NCBI GenBank assembly: GCA_965368785.1
Contig: CBDUOG010000033.1
Coordinates: 1-21,755 of the forward strand
Reading direction: 5' to 3'
DNA: 21,755 nt
Origin: Silanimonas sp965368785
Lineage (GTDB): Bacteria; Pseudomonadota; Gammaproteobacteria; Xanthomonadales; Xanthomonadaceae
In this document: positions 1 through 8,323 of the stretch, one piece after another
Position numbering within the stretch: position 1 is the stretch's first letter
How the letters are laid out: each line of letters opens with the position of its first letter
Made by a program: the position numbers and the translations under genes
The notes under the pieces: model-generated
Database searches by the model: none
Seen by the model: only the letters and a program-made list of their open reading frames with translations
What the model was told of the DNA's origin: nothing

Positions 1-629
1 GCGGTCTGGCTGGTGTTTTTGCGGTCCGCGTAGACGACCCGAATCGTATCGGTGACGTAGCAGCCGGTATCGATGTGAAGTTTAAAAATTCATCCGATGA
101 GACCAAAACTCAAAGCGAGCAGGAGTTTCAGTTGGGCTTTATCCGCCAGTTCGGCGATATTGGTTTGATCGTCAATTTGATTACGAGTGCGGTGTTTTTC
201 TCAATTTTATTTTTGACCGGGGTCAGCATGTCGCAAACGGTGCGCGAGCGGATTCCGGAACTCGCGGTTTTAAAATGCTTAGGGTTTTTAGATCGACAGG
301 TGATGTGGCTGGTACTTGCCGAAGCATTCACCTTGTGTGTGTTGGGCGCTTTGATTGGCATGCTCACCGCTTCGTTTATTTCCAATGGCTTACCGCCGGA
401 ATTTCCGATCACCACGGACCTGACGGTGTGGGCGATCGCCGGAGTCAGTGTGTTGGTATTAACGCTGATGGTTGGATTGCCGCCCGCATTAACCGCTCGC
501 CGTTTGAAAATTGTTGACTCACTGGCCGGCCGCGGCGCCGACTCGATAGTACAAGCCTTTGTCGGCCGCGCGATTCAGGCATCGACACGCCTGATACAGC
601 GCATTCGCGCGGCAGGGAATTTATCATGA
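1..629 (+). CDS. ABC transporter permease, FtsX/MacB type (5' end cut off by window)
   Basis: The reading frame is open from the first bases of the window, so the ATG at 75 is internal and the gene starts outside. What remains is the C-terminal part of an FtsX-family permease: a soluble segment, then three hydrophobic segments separated by short loops. It contains the stretch RERIPELAVLKCLGF (about 55 residues after the ATG at 75), the coupling-helix type motif seen in MacB/FtsX permeases, and ends in a short basic tail. Such permeases work with a cytoplasmic ATPase to move substrates or transmit force across the inner membrane; the ATPase is not in view and presumably lies upstream. The stop codon overlaps the next permease start (ATGA), so the two are translationally coupled and probably form a heterodimer. 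The substrate cannot be told. Confidence 0.85.
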   Translation, partial: GLAGVFAVRVDDPNRIGDVAAGIDVKFKNSSDETKTQSEQEFQLGFIRQFGDIGLIVNLITSAVFFSILFLTGVSMSQTVRERIPELAVLKCLGFLDRQVMWLVLAEAFTLCVLGALIGMLTASFISNGLPPEFPITTDLTVWAIAGVSVLVLTLMVGLPPALTARRLKIVDSLAGRGADSIVQAFVGRAIQASTRLIQRIRAAGNLS

Positions 630-1807
630 GTGTCTATTCGCAGACGCGCGAAATTACTTTGATGAATCTACGCTCGATTCCGGAGCGACTTGGACCGTCG
701 TTGGTCATTGTGATCGGTCTGGCCGGTGTGGTCGGCGTGTTGGTTGCTCTGCTCTCGATGTCGGCGGGCTTAAGCCAAACCTTGGGTGGCACGGGCGAAC
801 CGGATCAAGTCGTTGTGACACGGGGCGGATCCAATGGCGAGCTTTCGAGTTTTTTGAGCATCGCCTCCAGCACCTTGATTAAACAGGACCCGGCGATTGC
901 GCGAAAGATGGACTCCCTGCCGCAAGCCAGCGCCGAACTAATTGTAATTACCGAAGTGCCGCGTCCCGGACAAGGCACCGGCGCCAACGTCACCTTGCGT
1001 GGCATTGAGCCCAGTGGCTTCGCATTGAGGCCCAAGTTTGTAATCCGGGAAGGCCGTAGCTTTCGGCCCGGCGTGCAAGAACTGATGGTCGGCCAGGGCG
1101 CAGCGGCACAGTTTGCCGGATTGACCGTGGGCTCCACTTTGCGCTTTCGCGGCTCGGCCTGGAAGGTCGTTGGTGTTTTTGAAAGTGGCGACGCCTACGA
1201 CTCCGAACTGTGGAGTGATCGCGAAACCGTACAAGGTGCATTTGGTCGATCGGGCATGTCATCGATCTTAGTGCGACTGAAGTCGGCGACTGATTTGAAG
1301 GCGTTTAGCGACCGACTTAAATCCGACCCCCAGCTCGATGTCGACGTGCAAAGTCAGGCGGAGTTTTACCGCGGGCAGTCGGGAAATCTGACGGCCACGA
1401 TCGGCGTGCTGGCCGGCATCGTCGCGGTGATTATGGGCATCGGCGCGGTGTTTGGCGCGCTCAATACCATGTATTCGGCGGTATCCAGTCGAACCAAAGA
1501 AATCGGCACTTTGCGCGCGCTCGGATTTGGCGCAACACCTGTTGTGGTTTCGGTGATGGCCGAGTCGCTGATGCTGGCCATCATTGGCGGTCTGCTCGGC
1601 GCAGGAGTCGCCTTCGCCTTATTTAACGGGTATGCGGTTTCAACACTTGGCGGCGGCTTCACTCAAGTAGCCTTTCAATTTGCGGTGACGCCGGGCCTGG
1701 TCATGTTTGGCGTTGCCCTGGCGACGATGATCGGTTTTATCGGTGGTTTGGCACCGGCGATACACGCCGCGAGAATTCCGGTTACCTCTGCACTACGCGC
1801 CAGCTGA
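626..1807 (+). CDS. ABC transporter permease, FtsX/MacB type (second subunit)
   Basis: A complete 393-residue permease of the FtsX superfamily. An N-terminal membrane helix lies at about residues 22-47. A periplasmic MacB-like core domain of about 200 residues follows (TLRGIEPSGFALRP and QELMVGQGAAAQFAG are typical), and then three membrane helices near 252-280, 305-332 and 355-378. The coupling motif SRTKEIGTLRALGFGA follows the second helix, as in the family. The start ATG lies in the stop of the preceding permease (4-nt overlap) and has an AGGGA ribosome site seven bases before it. Paired FtsX permeases of this kind usually accompany a MacB-like ATPase and a membrane-fusion protein, which would be outside the window. 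No gene follows on the same strand. Its 3' end overlaps the 3' end of the opposing yedA-like gene by 15 bp. Confidence 0.88.
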   Translation: MSVYSQTREITLMNLRSIPERLGPSLVIVIGLAGVVGVLVALLSMSAGLSQTLGGTGEPDQVVVTRGGSNGELSSFLSIASSTLIKQDPAIARKMDSLPQASAELIVITEVPRPGQGTGANVTLRGIEPSGFALRPKFVIREGRSFRPGVQELMVGQGAAAQFAGLTVGSTLRFRGSAWKVVGVFESGDAYDSELWSDRETVQGAFGRSGMSSILVRLKSATDLKAFSDRLKSDPQLDVDVQSQAEFYRGQSGNLTATIGVLAGIVAVIMGIGAVFGALNTMYSAVSSRTKEIGTLRALGFGATPVVVSVMAESLMLAIIGGLLGAGVAFALFNGYAVSTLGGGFTQVAFQFAVTPGLVMFGVALATMIGFIGGLAPAIHAARIPVTSALRAS

Positions 1808-2704
1808 ATTCTTTGCCGGTGTCGGCAGACGCTTTTGCCGCGTGATCAAGAACACGCTAAATGCAATCAGCAACATCGCACCAATCGCGTGCACGGTAAA
1901 TCGCTCTTGCAAGAATGCGTAGCCCAGAATAACGGCGATGATCGGGTTAACGTAGGCATAGCTGGTAGCCAGCGCTGGACGCACATGACGTAAGAGCCAA
2001 ATGTACGATGTATAGCCGATGATTGAACCGAACGTGATGAGATAGACGACCGATAATCCGGCCGACCAGGTGGGCCAATTATCCAATCGTTCACCCATCA
2101 ATAGACCCACGACCAGCATCCACAGACCACCGGTAATCATCTGCGTTGCCGCACTCATGAAAGGCCCCGGCAAATCCTGATCGCGGCTCCAAACCGAACC
2201 CCAGGCCCAACTGATCGGCGCAATAATCAAGCAAATCGTTCCAATCCAACTACCGCGCAAGGAACTGCCGGTGTTGAGCCAGAGCACGCCGATAAAGCCA
2301 ATTAATAATCCGATCCATTCGAGGCGCGAAAGGTGTCGGCCCTTCAGGCTGGAAAAAATAGCCGCCCAAAGTGGCATGGACGCGACCGCAATCGCTGCCA
2401 GTCCAGAGCTGACCTCAGTCTCTGCAATATTTACCAGTCCATTGGCTAACAGAACAAGCCACACGCCCATCCACGCGCTCACCCGCCATTGCCGCCAACT
2501 CGGATTAGCCTCGCCGCGCCAACGTAAAAATATGTACATCAATAGGCCCGCCGCACTCATGCGCACCGCCCCCATCAGCATCGGCGCAATGTCTTCGACG
2601 GCGATGCGAATAGCAAAGTAAGTAGAGCCCCAGATGATGTACACCGCGGCCAGCGCCAAAGCTACTTGCCACGCCTTCACCGGCGCCGCGTGCGAATTAT
2701 TCAT
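1793..2704 (-). CDS. yedA: YedA-like drug/metabolite exporter, EamA (DMT) family
   Basis: A 303-residue integral membrane protein with ten predicted hydrophobic helices arranged as two EamA repeats. It matches E. coli YedA at landmark stretches: YIIWGSTYFAIRI in helix 1, the ISWAWGSVWS segment, and the run GSIIGYTSYIWLL followed by PALATSYAYVNP near the end. YedA-type proteins are inner-membrane exporters of uncertain substrate. The frame is open further upstream to 2866, but the ATG at 2704 is preferred: it gives the family N-terminus directly before helix 1 and the family's usual length. It overlaps the stop of the upstream Ada-like gene by 8 nt (AATGAATAA context), so the two are probably translated in series. 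The longer reading would add an unlike, basic N-terminus lying inside that gene. Confidence 0.87.
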   Translation of the reverse strand: MNNSHAAPVKAWQVALALAAVYIIWGSTYFAIRIAVEDIAPMLMGAVRMSAAGLLMYIFLRWRGEANPSWRQWRVSAWMGVWLVLLANGLVNIAETEVSSGLAAIAVASMPLWAAIFSSLKGRHLSRLEWIGLLIGFIGVLWLNTGSSLRGSWIGTICLIIAPISWAWGSVWSRDQDLPGPFMSAATQMITGGLWMLVVGLLMGERLDNWPTWSAGLSVVYLITFGSIIGYTSYIWLLRHVRPALATSYAYVNPIIAVILGYAFLQERFTVHAIGAMLLIAFSVFLITRQKRLPTPAKNSAGA

Positions 2705-3524
2705 TACTTGCTTCTCGTTGTAATAACTGGTGTTTTTTATCAATACCCCAGCGATACCCTGCCAGCGTGCCATCACTGCGTATGACACGATGACACGGCA
2801 CTGCGACCGCCAGACGATTCTGCGCGCAAGCGCGTGCGACCGCGCGGTGCGCATTTGGCCGACCAATACTACGCGCTACGTCGGTATAGGTTTGGGTTTG
2901 CCCTTGCGGAATTTTCATCAGCGCCTCCCAAACTTGAACCTGAAACGCTGTACCCACTAGATCCAGGGGTAGCGAGCTGGCCTTGCCGGAAAGCAGCTTG
3001 GCTACCGGGTCAATACGCTGCTTAAGAAATGAATCGACGCCTTCTGTCTGTTGAATCAATGTCGCCTTTGGAAATTCTTCCTGCAACTGCTGCCGCGGGC
3101 CGGCATCGTCAGACTCCAGCAAAATCGCACAGATGCCCCGTTCGGTCGCCGCGATCAAGCATTCGCCCAGCTCAGTGGCCAGGGTAGCGAAATGGATCAC
3201 CTGACCCTGGCCGCCTTTACGGTAAATGGCCGGGGACATCCCTAGAACGGTTGAGGAACGCTCATACACGCGGCTGCTTGAACCGTAGCCGGCGGTGTAG
3301 GTGGCCGCGGTCACACTTTGGCCTGCTTGGAGCTCCTTTTTGAAACGCTGCAGTCGGATTTGCTGGCGATACTTGCTCGGCGATAGGCCAAAGGCCTTCG
3401 TAAACTGCCGCTGCAGGCTTGATTCAGACAGGCCGATACGCCCGGCGAGCTGCTTCAGGCCAAGCTCTTCATTCTCAATGAGGGCTTTCGCGCACTGAAT
3501 ATTTTTGTCAATTCGTTTGCTCAT
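2697..3524 (-). CDS. Ada-like AraC-type HTH plus methylated-DNA-cysteine methyltransferase, without N-Ada domain
   Basis: A 275-residue fusion of two domains. Residues about 1-105 are an AraC-type helix-turn-helix (LKQLAGRIGLSESSLQRQF, then a second helix pair ending in GMSPAIYRKGGQG). Residues about 110-272 are an O6-alkylguanine-DNA alkyltransferase with the acceptor motif PCHRV (cysteine 244), the RAVARAC recognition-helix motif and the NRLAVAVPCH context. E. coli Ada is about 354 residues and has an extra N-terminal zinc domain that takes methyl from phosphotriesters and switches it to an activator; that domain is absent here. The protein can plausibly repair O6-methylguanine and bind DNA, but the classic Ada switch cannot operate. 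The ATG at 3524 lacks a strong ribosome site. The gene overlaps the start of the exporter gene downstream, and it is divergent from the GGDEF-EAL gene. Confidence 0.9.
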   Translation of the reverse strand: MSKRIDKNIQCAKALIENEELGLKQLAGRIGLSESSLQRQFTKAFGLSPSKYRQQIRLQRFKKELQAGQSVTAATYTAGYGSSSRVYERSSTVLGMSPAIYRKGGQGQVIHFATLATELGECLIAATERGICAILLESDDAGPRQQLQEEFPKATLIQQTEGVDSFLKQRIDPVAKLLSGKASSLPLDLVGTAFQVQVWEALMKIPQGQTQTYTDVARSIGRPNAHRAVARACAQNRLAVAVPCHRVIRSDGTLAGYRWGIDKKHQLLQREASNE

Positions 3525-3678
3525 AGAGCCAATCTACTGAATGATGACCATCGAAACTATCCGAATCTTGCACAATCCCTTGCTTAAGTTTGCGGCATTG
3601 CAGCAAGAATCCTTGAAGATAGGGTTTTGCGCGGCTCGTTGTATATTCAATATTCGCTTTGTAAGGGTTCTATAAGAC
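3525..3678. promoter_or_regulatory. divergent intergenic region between the Ada-like gene and the GGDEF-EAL gene
   Basis: These 154 bp must hold the promoters of both divergent genes. An AT-rich stretch with a TATATT hexamer at about 3641-3646 could be a -10 box for the rightward gene, but no convincing -35 lies at the proper distance. An inverted repeat CTTGCT / AGCAAG (3579-3584 and 3602-3607, 17-nt loop) is the only symmetric element I noticed. No good leftward promoter was recognised. Confidence 0.35.
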
Positions 3679-6042
3679 ATGCGTTGGCTTGGTAAAGGCA
3701 TCAGACCCCAATTTCTCTGGACGCTACTGCTACTCACCGGGGGCGCGCTGGCAATCTTGCTGCCCGTTTCGTCGAGCATTCTAGACCGTCAATTCAACCA
3801 GTTTGAGCACTACGAGGGCATCCGCGATGCGCAACGTATTGATCTGCTGTTATCGCAGCAAAAACGCGCCCTGCAAATCGCTGTGCAAAGCTTCGGATTT
3901 CGCGAAGACCTGGTTCAGTTCGTCGAACATGGCGACCCGGAATTTCTAAATTCTAATATCAATGAAGAGTTTTTTTCGAACTTAAATATCGACTTTCTGT
4001 TTGTATTGAATACTCGCGGCCAAGCCAGGTACATCGGAGAACACGCGATTACGCAGAACGTCGGCGCCGACTCCAGCAAGTCCATACGCGAACCCGACCC
4101 TGTGGTGGCTGAAGCCCTGTTACGTAATCCCTCTTTGAGAACCGCACTATCGGAAGGGCATGCCTTTGCCGGTTATTTTTTTGATGGCCAGATGTGGTAT
4201 CTCGCTGCATCTTCGCCGATTAGTTCGCCAAGATCTCGATTAAAGCCGGGCGAAACGGCAAGCGTAGTCGGGGTTCTAGGATTTGTCCGAAGACTCGATG
4301 CCTTTAGTTTCGCCAAGCTTTCTGAAGAAGCCCAAATCGGATTCAAGTTGACGCCACCGGATGGTCAGCTCGCATCCGAACCGGTATTGAGTTTCGTCGG
4401 CAATGATATGCATATTGCATTTGATTTGATTAACCCAAAATTTGGCGAAGTCGCTAATATTCAGGCAATTAAACGCAGGTCGGCTCTCAATCAACTTCGC
4501 ACAACCAAGCTGATGTTGCTATTCAATGCACTCGGCCTGTTGTCGCTGGCGATGCTGCTGGCATGGATGTTTATTGATCGGCGCATTGTCAGCCGTATCC
4601 TCAGCCTCGGCAATTCGGTCGGCGCATTTCGTGCCGGCGAATCTTTCGACGTGGCGCTTAGCGCAAATAATGATGAAATTGACCACTTAGCATCCTCGTT
4701 TACCCACATGTATCAGGATTTGGAGCGAGTCAATGCGCAATGGAAACTCGAGGCGACACATGACTCGCTGACCGGGCTGCGCAACCGCGCGCAATTGGCA
4801 CCCACTATCGATCAGCTCCTAGAGAACAACCAGATCAATCAAGTGACCCTGTTGTTGGCTGACTTAAGCGGCTTCCGGGTAATTAACGATGTGTATGGTC
4901 AAGACACCGGCGACCGCCTGCTGAGTCGCATCGGCGACCAGGTATGTAAATTAGCCACGCGAGACATTTTCGCATTCCGCAGCGGCGGTGATGAGTTTGC
5001 CTTAGTCGTCAGAAATGCCTGTGATCCGTCGAACCTGGCGGCTGATCTGGCCGGCGCGGTTTATCACGCGAGCCACGGCGAACGCTTTGAAGGAAAGATT
5101 GAGGCTGCCATCGGCTATGTCACCCATCAAAAATCGCAAGGGTTTCTCAGCGCGAGCGAGCTAATCAATCGCGCCAATCTGGCCCTAAAGAAAGCGAAAG
5201 ACCCCAACGTGTATCACGTAGTGGCGTACAACAAAGAAATACACGAAGAGCAGACGGAAAAAATTGAATTACAACAATCCTTGCGCATCGCTATCCGTGA
5301 TCGAAAACTCGAAGTCGTCTTCCAACCTATCGTTTGTGCGCAATCTGGACGCGCGTTACGCTTGGAGGCTTTAGCCCGCTGGCACGATGCGGTGCGCGGC
5401 GAAATTTCACCGACGCAGTTTGTAACGATTGCCGAACAAGCGTACCTAACCACCGATCTCGACTTGCAGGTAGTTCAGACAGCGATTGAGGGATTGATGG
5501 ATTTGTGGACTCAGTTTCCGGGTCTGGGGCTTTCATTTAACGCATCCGTACAAAGCTTGCTGGACACCAAGTACCCGGGCCGCCTCATTGAGATTGTGCA
5601 GGCAACCGGCGTACCGCCGAGCGCCTTACGTCTGGAAGTTACCGAAACCGCATTGGCTTCCAACGAGAACGCTCTGCAGCTGCCATTAACACGGATAATC
5701 CACGCCGGACTGGAAGTTGAACTGGATGATTTTGGCGTGGGCTACTCGTCGCTGGCGCGCCTGGCGGCTCTAAAGCCTGCAGGCCTAAAACTGGACGGTA
5801 GTTTTGTTCGCGGAATTGAGCGCGGCGGCGCACGCGTGTGTCGCGCAATTATTGAAATGGCACATCATCTCGGCATCGAAGTTACTGCTGAGTGCGTCGA
5901 AACGGACTCGCAGCGGCAGTTTCTCAAGGCTGCAGGCTGTGCGGAGTTACAGGGCTTCTATTTTGCAAAGCCCATGGCCCTTGCCGAGCTGAAAATATGG
6001 CTCGATGAAAATTTGTATCAAAATAAAACCGCTGATCAATAA
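3679..6042 (+). CDS. membrane-bound GGDEF-EAL protein (cyclic-di-GMP cyclase/phosphodiesterase)
   Basis: A 787-residue protein. It has a membrane helix at about 12-32, a periplasmic sensor region at about 35-275 that looks CHASE4-like, a second helix at about 277-299 and a HAMP-like linker at about 300-355. A GGDEF domain lies at about 358-520 and an EAL domain at about 530-775. The GGDEF motif is intact (436-440, after RS), with the metal aspartate at 395 and N403. The usual RxxD inhibitory site nine residues before the first glycine is not present (T427, I430). The EAL domain keeps all landmark catalytic residues: E563, N621, E653, D683-D684, K704, E738 and Q758. Phosphodiesterase activity is therefore likely, while the GGDEF half may make c-di-GMP or act as a GTP-binding regulator. 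It stands alone, divergent from the Ada-like gene and convergent with prc, with no obvious ribosome site at the chosen ATG. Confidence 0.93.
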   Translation: MRWLGKGIRPQFLWTLLLLTGGALAILLPVSSSILDRQFNQFEHYEGIRDAQRIDLLLSQQKRALQIAVQSFGFREDLVQFVEHGDPEFLNSNINEEFFSNLNIDFLFVLNTRGQARYIGEHAITQNVGADSSKSIREPDPVVAEALLRNPSLRTALSEGHAFAGYFFDGQMWYLAASSPISSPRSRLKPGETASVVGVLGFVRRLDAFSFAKLSEEAQIGFKLTPPDGQLASEPVLSFVGNDMHIAFDLINPKFGEVANIQAIKRRSALNQLRTTKLMLLFNALGLLSLAMLLAWMFIDRRIVSRILSLGNSVGAFRAGESFDVALSANNDEIDHLASSFTHMYQDLERVNAQWKLEATHDSLTGLRNRAQLAPTIDQLLENNQINQVTLLLADLSGFRVINDVYGQDTGDRLLSRIGDQVCKLATRDIFAFRSGGDEFALVVRNACDPSNLAADLAGAVYHASHGERFEGKIEAAIGYVTHQKSQGFLSASELINRANLALKKAKDPNVYHVVAYNKEIHEEQTEKIELQQSLRIAIRDRKLEVVFQPIVCAQSGRALRLEALARWHDAVRGEISPTQFVTIAEQAYLTTDLDLQVVQTAIEGLMDLWTQFPGLGLSFNASVQSLLDTKYPGRLIEIVQATGVPPSALRLEVTETALASNENALQLPLTRIIHAGLEVELDDFGVGYSSLARLAALKPAGLKLDGSFVRGIERGGARVCRAIIEMAHHLGIEVTAECVETDSQRQFLKAAGCAELQGFYFAKPMALAELKIWLDENLYQNKTADQ

Positions 6043-6064
6043 CTGAGTCAATCGAGGCCCGGGC

Positions 6065-8218
6065 TTAGTGCGCCCAGACCTTGGCTGTTCCGGCTTTAGT
6101 GAGTACCTGTGCGGTTAGTTTGCTGTTGCTCTCGAGCACAACGATTGTGTCAGTAAGGATCGCCACTGATTCTCGCAATAGCGGATCAATCCGGCTCTCC
6201 GCCGCCTCCTCCTGTGCGACCTGTTCGGCGATGCTTCGCTCACCGGCCTGCAGACCATCATCTGCCGACGAAGTGGACTCGGCCAAGCCTAACTCTTTAC
6301 GCATCTGCTCGCGCAACAAGCGCTTTTCTTCATTCGCCTTGCGCTGCTCCAGACGCGAGGACTCCTGCAGGGAAATCATGCCGGCTTCGCGCTGGCTGCG
6401 ATATTCAGCAACATCTTCAGCCCACCAGCGCCACTCGTGATCTTCTTTGACCCGACCCTCATGCTTGCGACGCAGAATGTCGATCAGGGGCGCGAAGTTG
6501 CCATAGCTCTTGTGTTCGGCCTGTGCGATCTGACTTGCCGGGATGGCATTGTCATAAACGCTCTCACCGTACTGATCGGCATCCAGCGTTACCGGGAATC
6601 GAATATCCGGAATAACACCGGAATGCTGAGTGGTGCCGCCATTAACACGGAAGAACTGGGCGATGGTCAGCTTGACTTCGCCAAGTACCGGCCCGCTATT
6701 TCGGTGCAGTTGATCCAGATTGAGCAGGTTTTGTACGGTACCCTTGCCAAATGTCGGCTCACCGATGATCAGGCCGCGGCCGTAATCTTGAATCGCAGCA
6801 GCGAAAATTTCAGAGGCAGACGCCGAAGACCGGTCGACTAGAACCGCCAGCGGACCATCCCAGGCCACGCCCGGTTCGGAATCGGCCTCAACACTAACCC
6901 GGCCGCTGGTGTCACGGACCTGTACTACGGGACCCACATCAATGAACAGCCCGGTTAATTCGATTGCTTCAAGCAGCGAGCCACCGCCATTGCCGCGCAA
7001 GTCCAAAACGATGCCGGAAACATTCTCTTTTTTCAGCTCCTGCAGATGCTTGGCAACATCAGCGGTTGCAGAGCGCGTGTCCTGATCACCGCGACGGCGC
7101 GCCTCAAAATCCAGATAAAACGTCGGAAGCCGGATGACACCAATCTTTCGATCGCCCTGCTCGATAACGTTGCGCTTCGCCGCTTGCTGTTCAAGTTTCA
7201 CTTTTTCGCGAATCAAAGGAACCGTTTTGGATTTGCCATCAACGCCCATAGCGACCGGAATAACTTCCAGTCGAACCTTGGTTCCTTTGGCGCCGCGAAT
7301 CATGTCTACGACATCATCAATGCGCCATCCAATCACGTCGATCATCGGCTCTTTATCGCCTTGACCAACCGCAATCACGCGGTCACCAACACTAAGCTGC
7401 TCGCTCAGTGCAGCCGGCGCACCGGGCACCAGAGTACGGATAACGACATATTCGTCCTGAGACTGCAGTACCGCGCCAATGCCTTCGAGTGACAAACGCA
7501 TCTGCATATTGAAGTTTTCTGCCGACCGCGGACTCATGTAATTGGTATGCGGATCGATTGATGTGGCATAAGCGTTCATGAATGTCTCGAACGCATCGTC
7601 GGCATCCAGTTGCTGCACGCGGGTACGTAGCAAGTTGTAACGCTTAGTTAGAGTCTTGCGAATTTGTTCGTCACTACGGCCCGCTAACTTTAATCGCAAC
7701 CAGTCATTCTTAACGTACTGACGCCACAGCTCATTGAGCTCTTGTGTGTTAGCTGCCCAATTGGCGTCTTCACGGTCGTACTGCCAGCTTTCTTCTTTTT
7801 CGAAGCTAAATCCAGACTTCAATAATTCATCGGCGAAACTAACGCGTTGAGCGACGCGTTGCTTGTACAGGTCATACAGCTCGAATGCCGGCTGCAGTTT
7901 GCGTTGGCGGATCATGTCATCCCAGTACACCGAAAACGCCTGAAATTTATTCAAATCCTCGGAAGAAAAGAACAACTTTTGCGAGTCAAGTAGATCTAAA
8001 TATCGACGATATATATCGGACGACATCGCATCATTAAGTTCCCGCGGTGCGTAAGGAAAACGACTGTCTGAAAGCACGCCGTAAACCAGACCGGTGGCTC
8101 GAATTTGATCGGGGCTGGGCGCCAAACCGCTTTGCGCATGCACAGAAGAAAGCCCCAGCATTGAAAACAGGGCCAGCGGCAAAATAGCGGTGGTGGCGAG
8201 CAAAAACGGGCGTTTCAT
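6065..8218 (-). CDS. prc: tail-specific (C-terminal processing) protease Prc/Tsp, S41 family
   Basis: A 717-residue periplasmic serine protease. The signal peptide is at residues 1-29 (hydrophobic core, then SVHAQ). An N-terminal helical region follows, then a PDZ domain at about 235-325 (SLEGIGAVLQSQDEYVVI opens it). The S41 core has the substrate-loop motif LDLRGNGGGSL, the catalytic serine in SSASASE (S467) and the catalytic lysine in EPTFGKGTVQ (K492); the spacing of 25 equals that of E. coli Prc. A charged helical C-terminal region follows, as in the long proteobacterial form (E. coli 682 residues). ATG at 8218 is chosen over the in-frame TTG just before it because GGAG sits eight bases upstream. 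The gene follows lipA after 105 nt, in which I saw no clear terminator or promoter, so read-through from the lip genes is possible. It ends 22 bp from the convergent GGDEF-EAL gene. Confidence 0.95.
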   Translation of the reverse strand: MKRPFLLATTAILPLALFSMLGLSSVHAQSGLAPSPDQIRATGLVYGVLSDSRFPYAPRELNDAMSSDIYRRYLDLLDSQKLFFSSEDLNKFQAFSVYWDDMIRQRKLQPAFELYDLYKQRVAQRVSFADELLKSGFSFEKEESWQYDREDANWAANTQELNELWRQYVKNDWLRLKLAGRSDEQIRKTLTKRYNLLRTRVQQLDADDAFETFMNAYATSIDPHTNYMSPRSAENFNMQMRLSLEGIGAVLQSQDEYVVIRTLVPGAPAALSEQLSVGDRVIAVGQGDKEPMIDVIGWRIDDVVDMIRGAKGTKVRLEVIPVAMGVDGKSKTVPLIREKVKLEQQAAKRNVIEQGDRKIGVIRLPTFYLDFEARRRGDQDTRSATADVAKHLQELKKENVSGIVLDLRGNGGGSLLEAIELTGLFIDVGPVVQVRDTSGRVSVEADSEPGVAWDGPLAVLVDRSSASASEIFAAAIQDYGRGLIIGEPTFGKGTVQNLLNLDQLHRNSGPVLGEVKLTIAQFFRVNGGTTQHSGVIPDIRFPVTLDADQYGESVYDNAIPASQIAQAEHKSYGNFAPLIDILRRKHEGRVKEDHEWRWWAEDVAEYRSQREAGMISLQESSRLEQRKANEEKRLLREQMRKELGLAESTSSADDGLQAGERSIAEQVAQEEAAESRIDPLLRESVAILTDTIVVLESNSKLTAQVLTKAGTAKVWAH

Positions 8219-8323
8219 CAATTCAACTCCATATTTCTAAGTCCAGCATGCCTTAGGCAAGCTGAACGTACATCTGCCACAGGTCACGTCAGGATATAGC
8301 GCGCAAACGCGGCATTCCTTGAC

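Noticed and set aside
2705..2866. N-terminal extension of the YedA-like exporter
   Set aside because: The extra residues lie in the 3' end of the Ada-like gene, are unlike the family N-terminus, and ATG 2704 fits both overlap and family length.
6437..7492. Plus-strand frames of 134 and 148 residues
   Set aside because: They lie antisense to the PDZ and catalytic regions of prc, which is intact and fully conserved; composition mirrors the prc codons.
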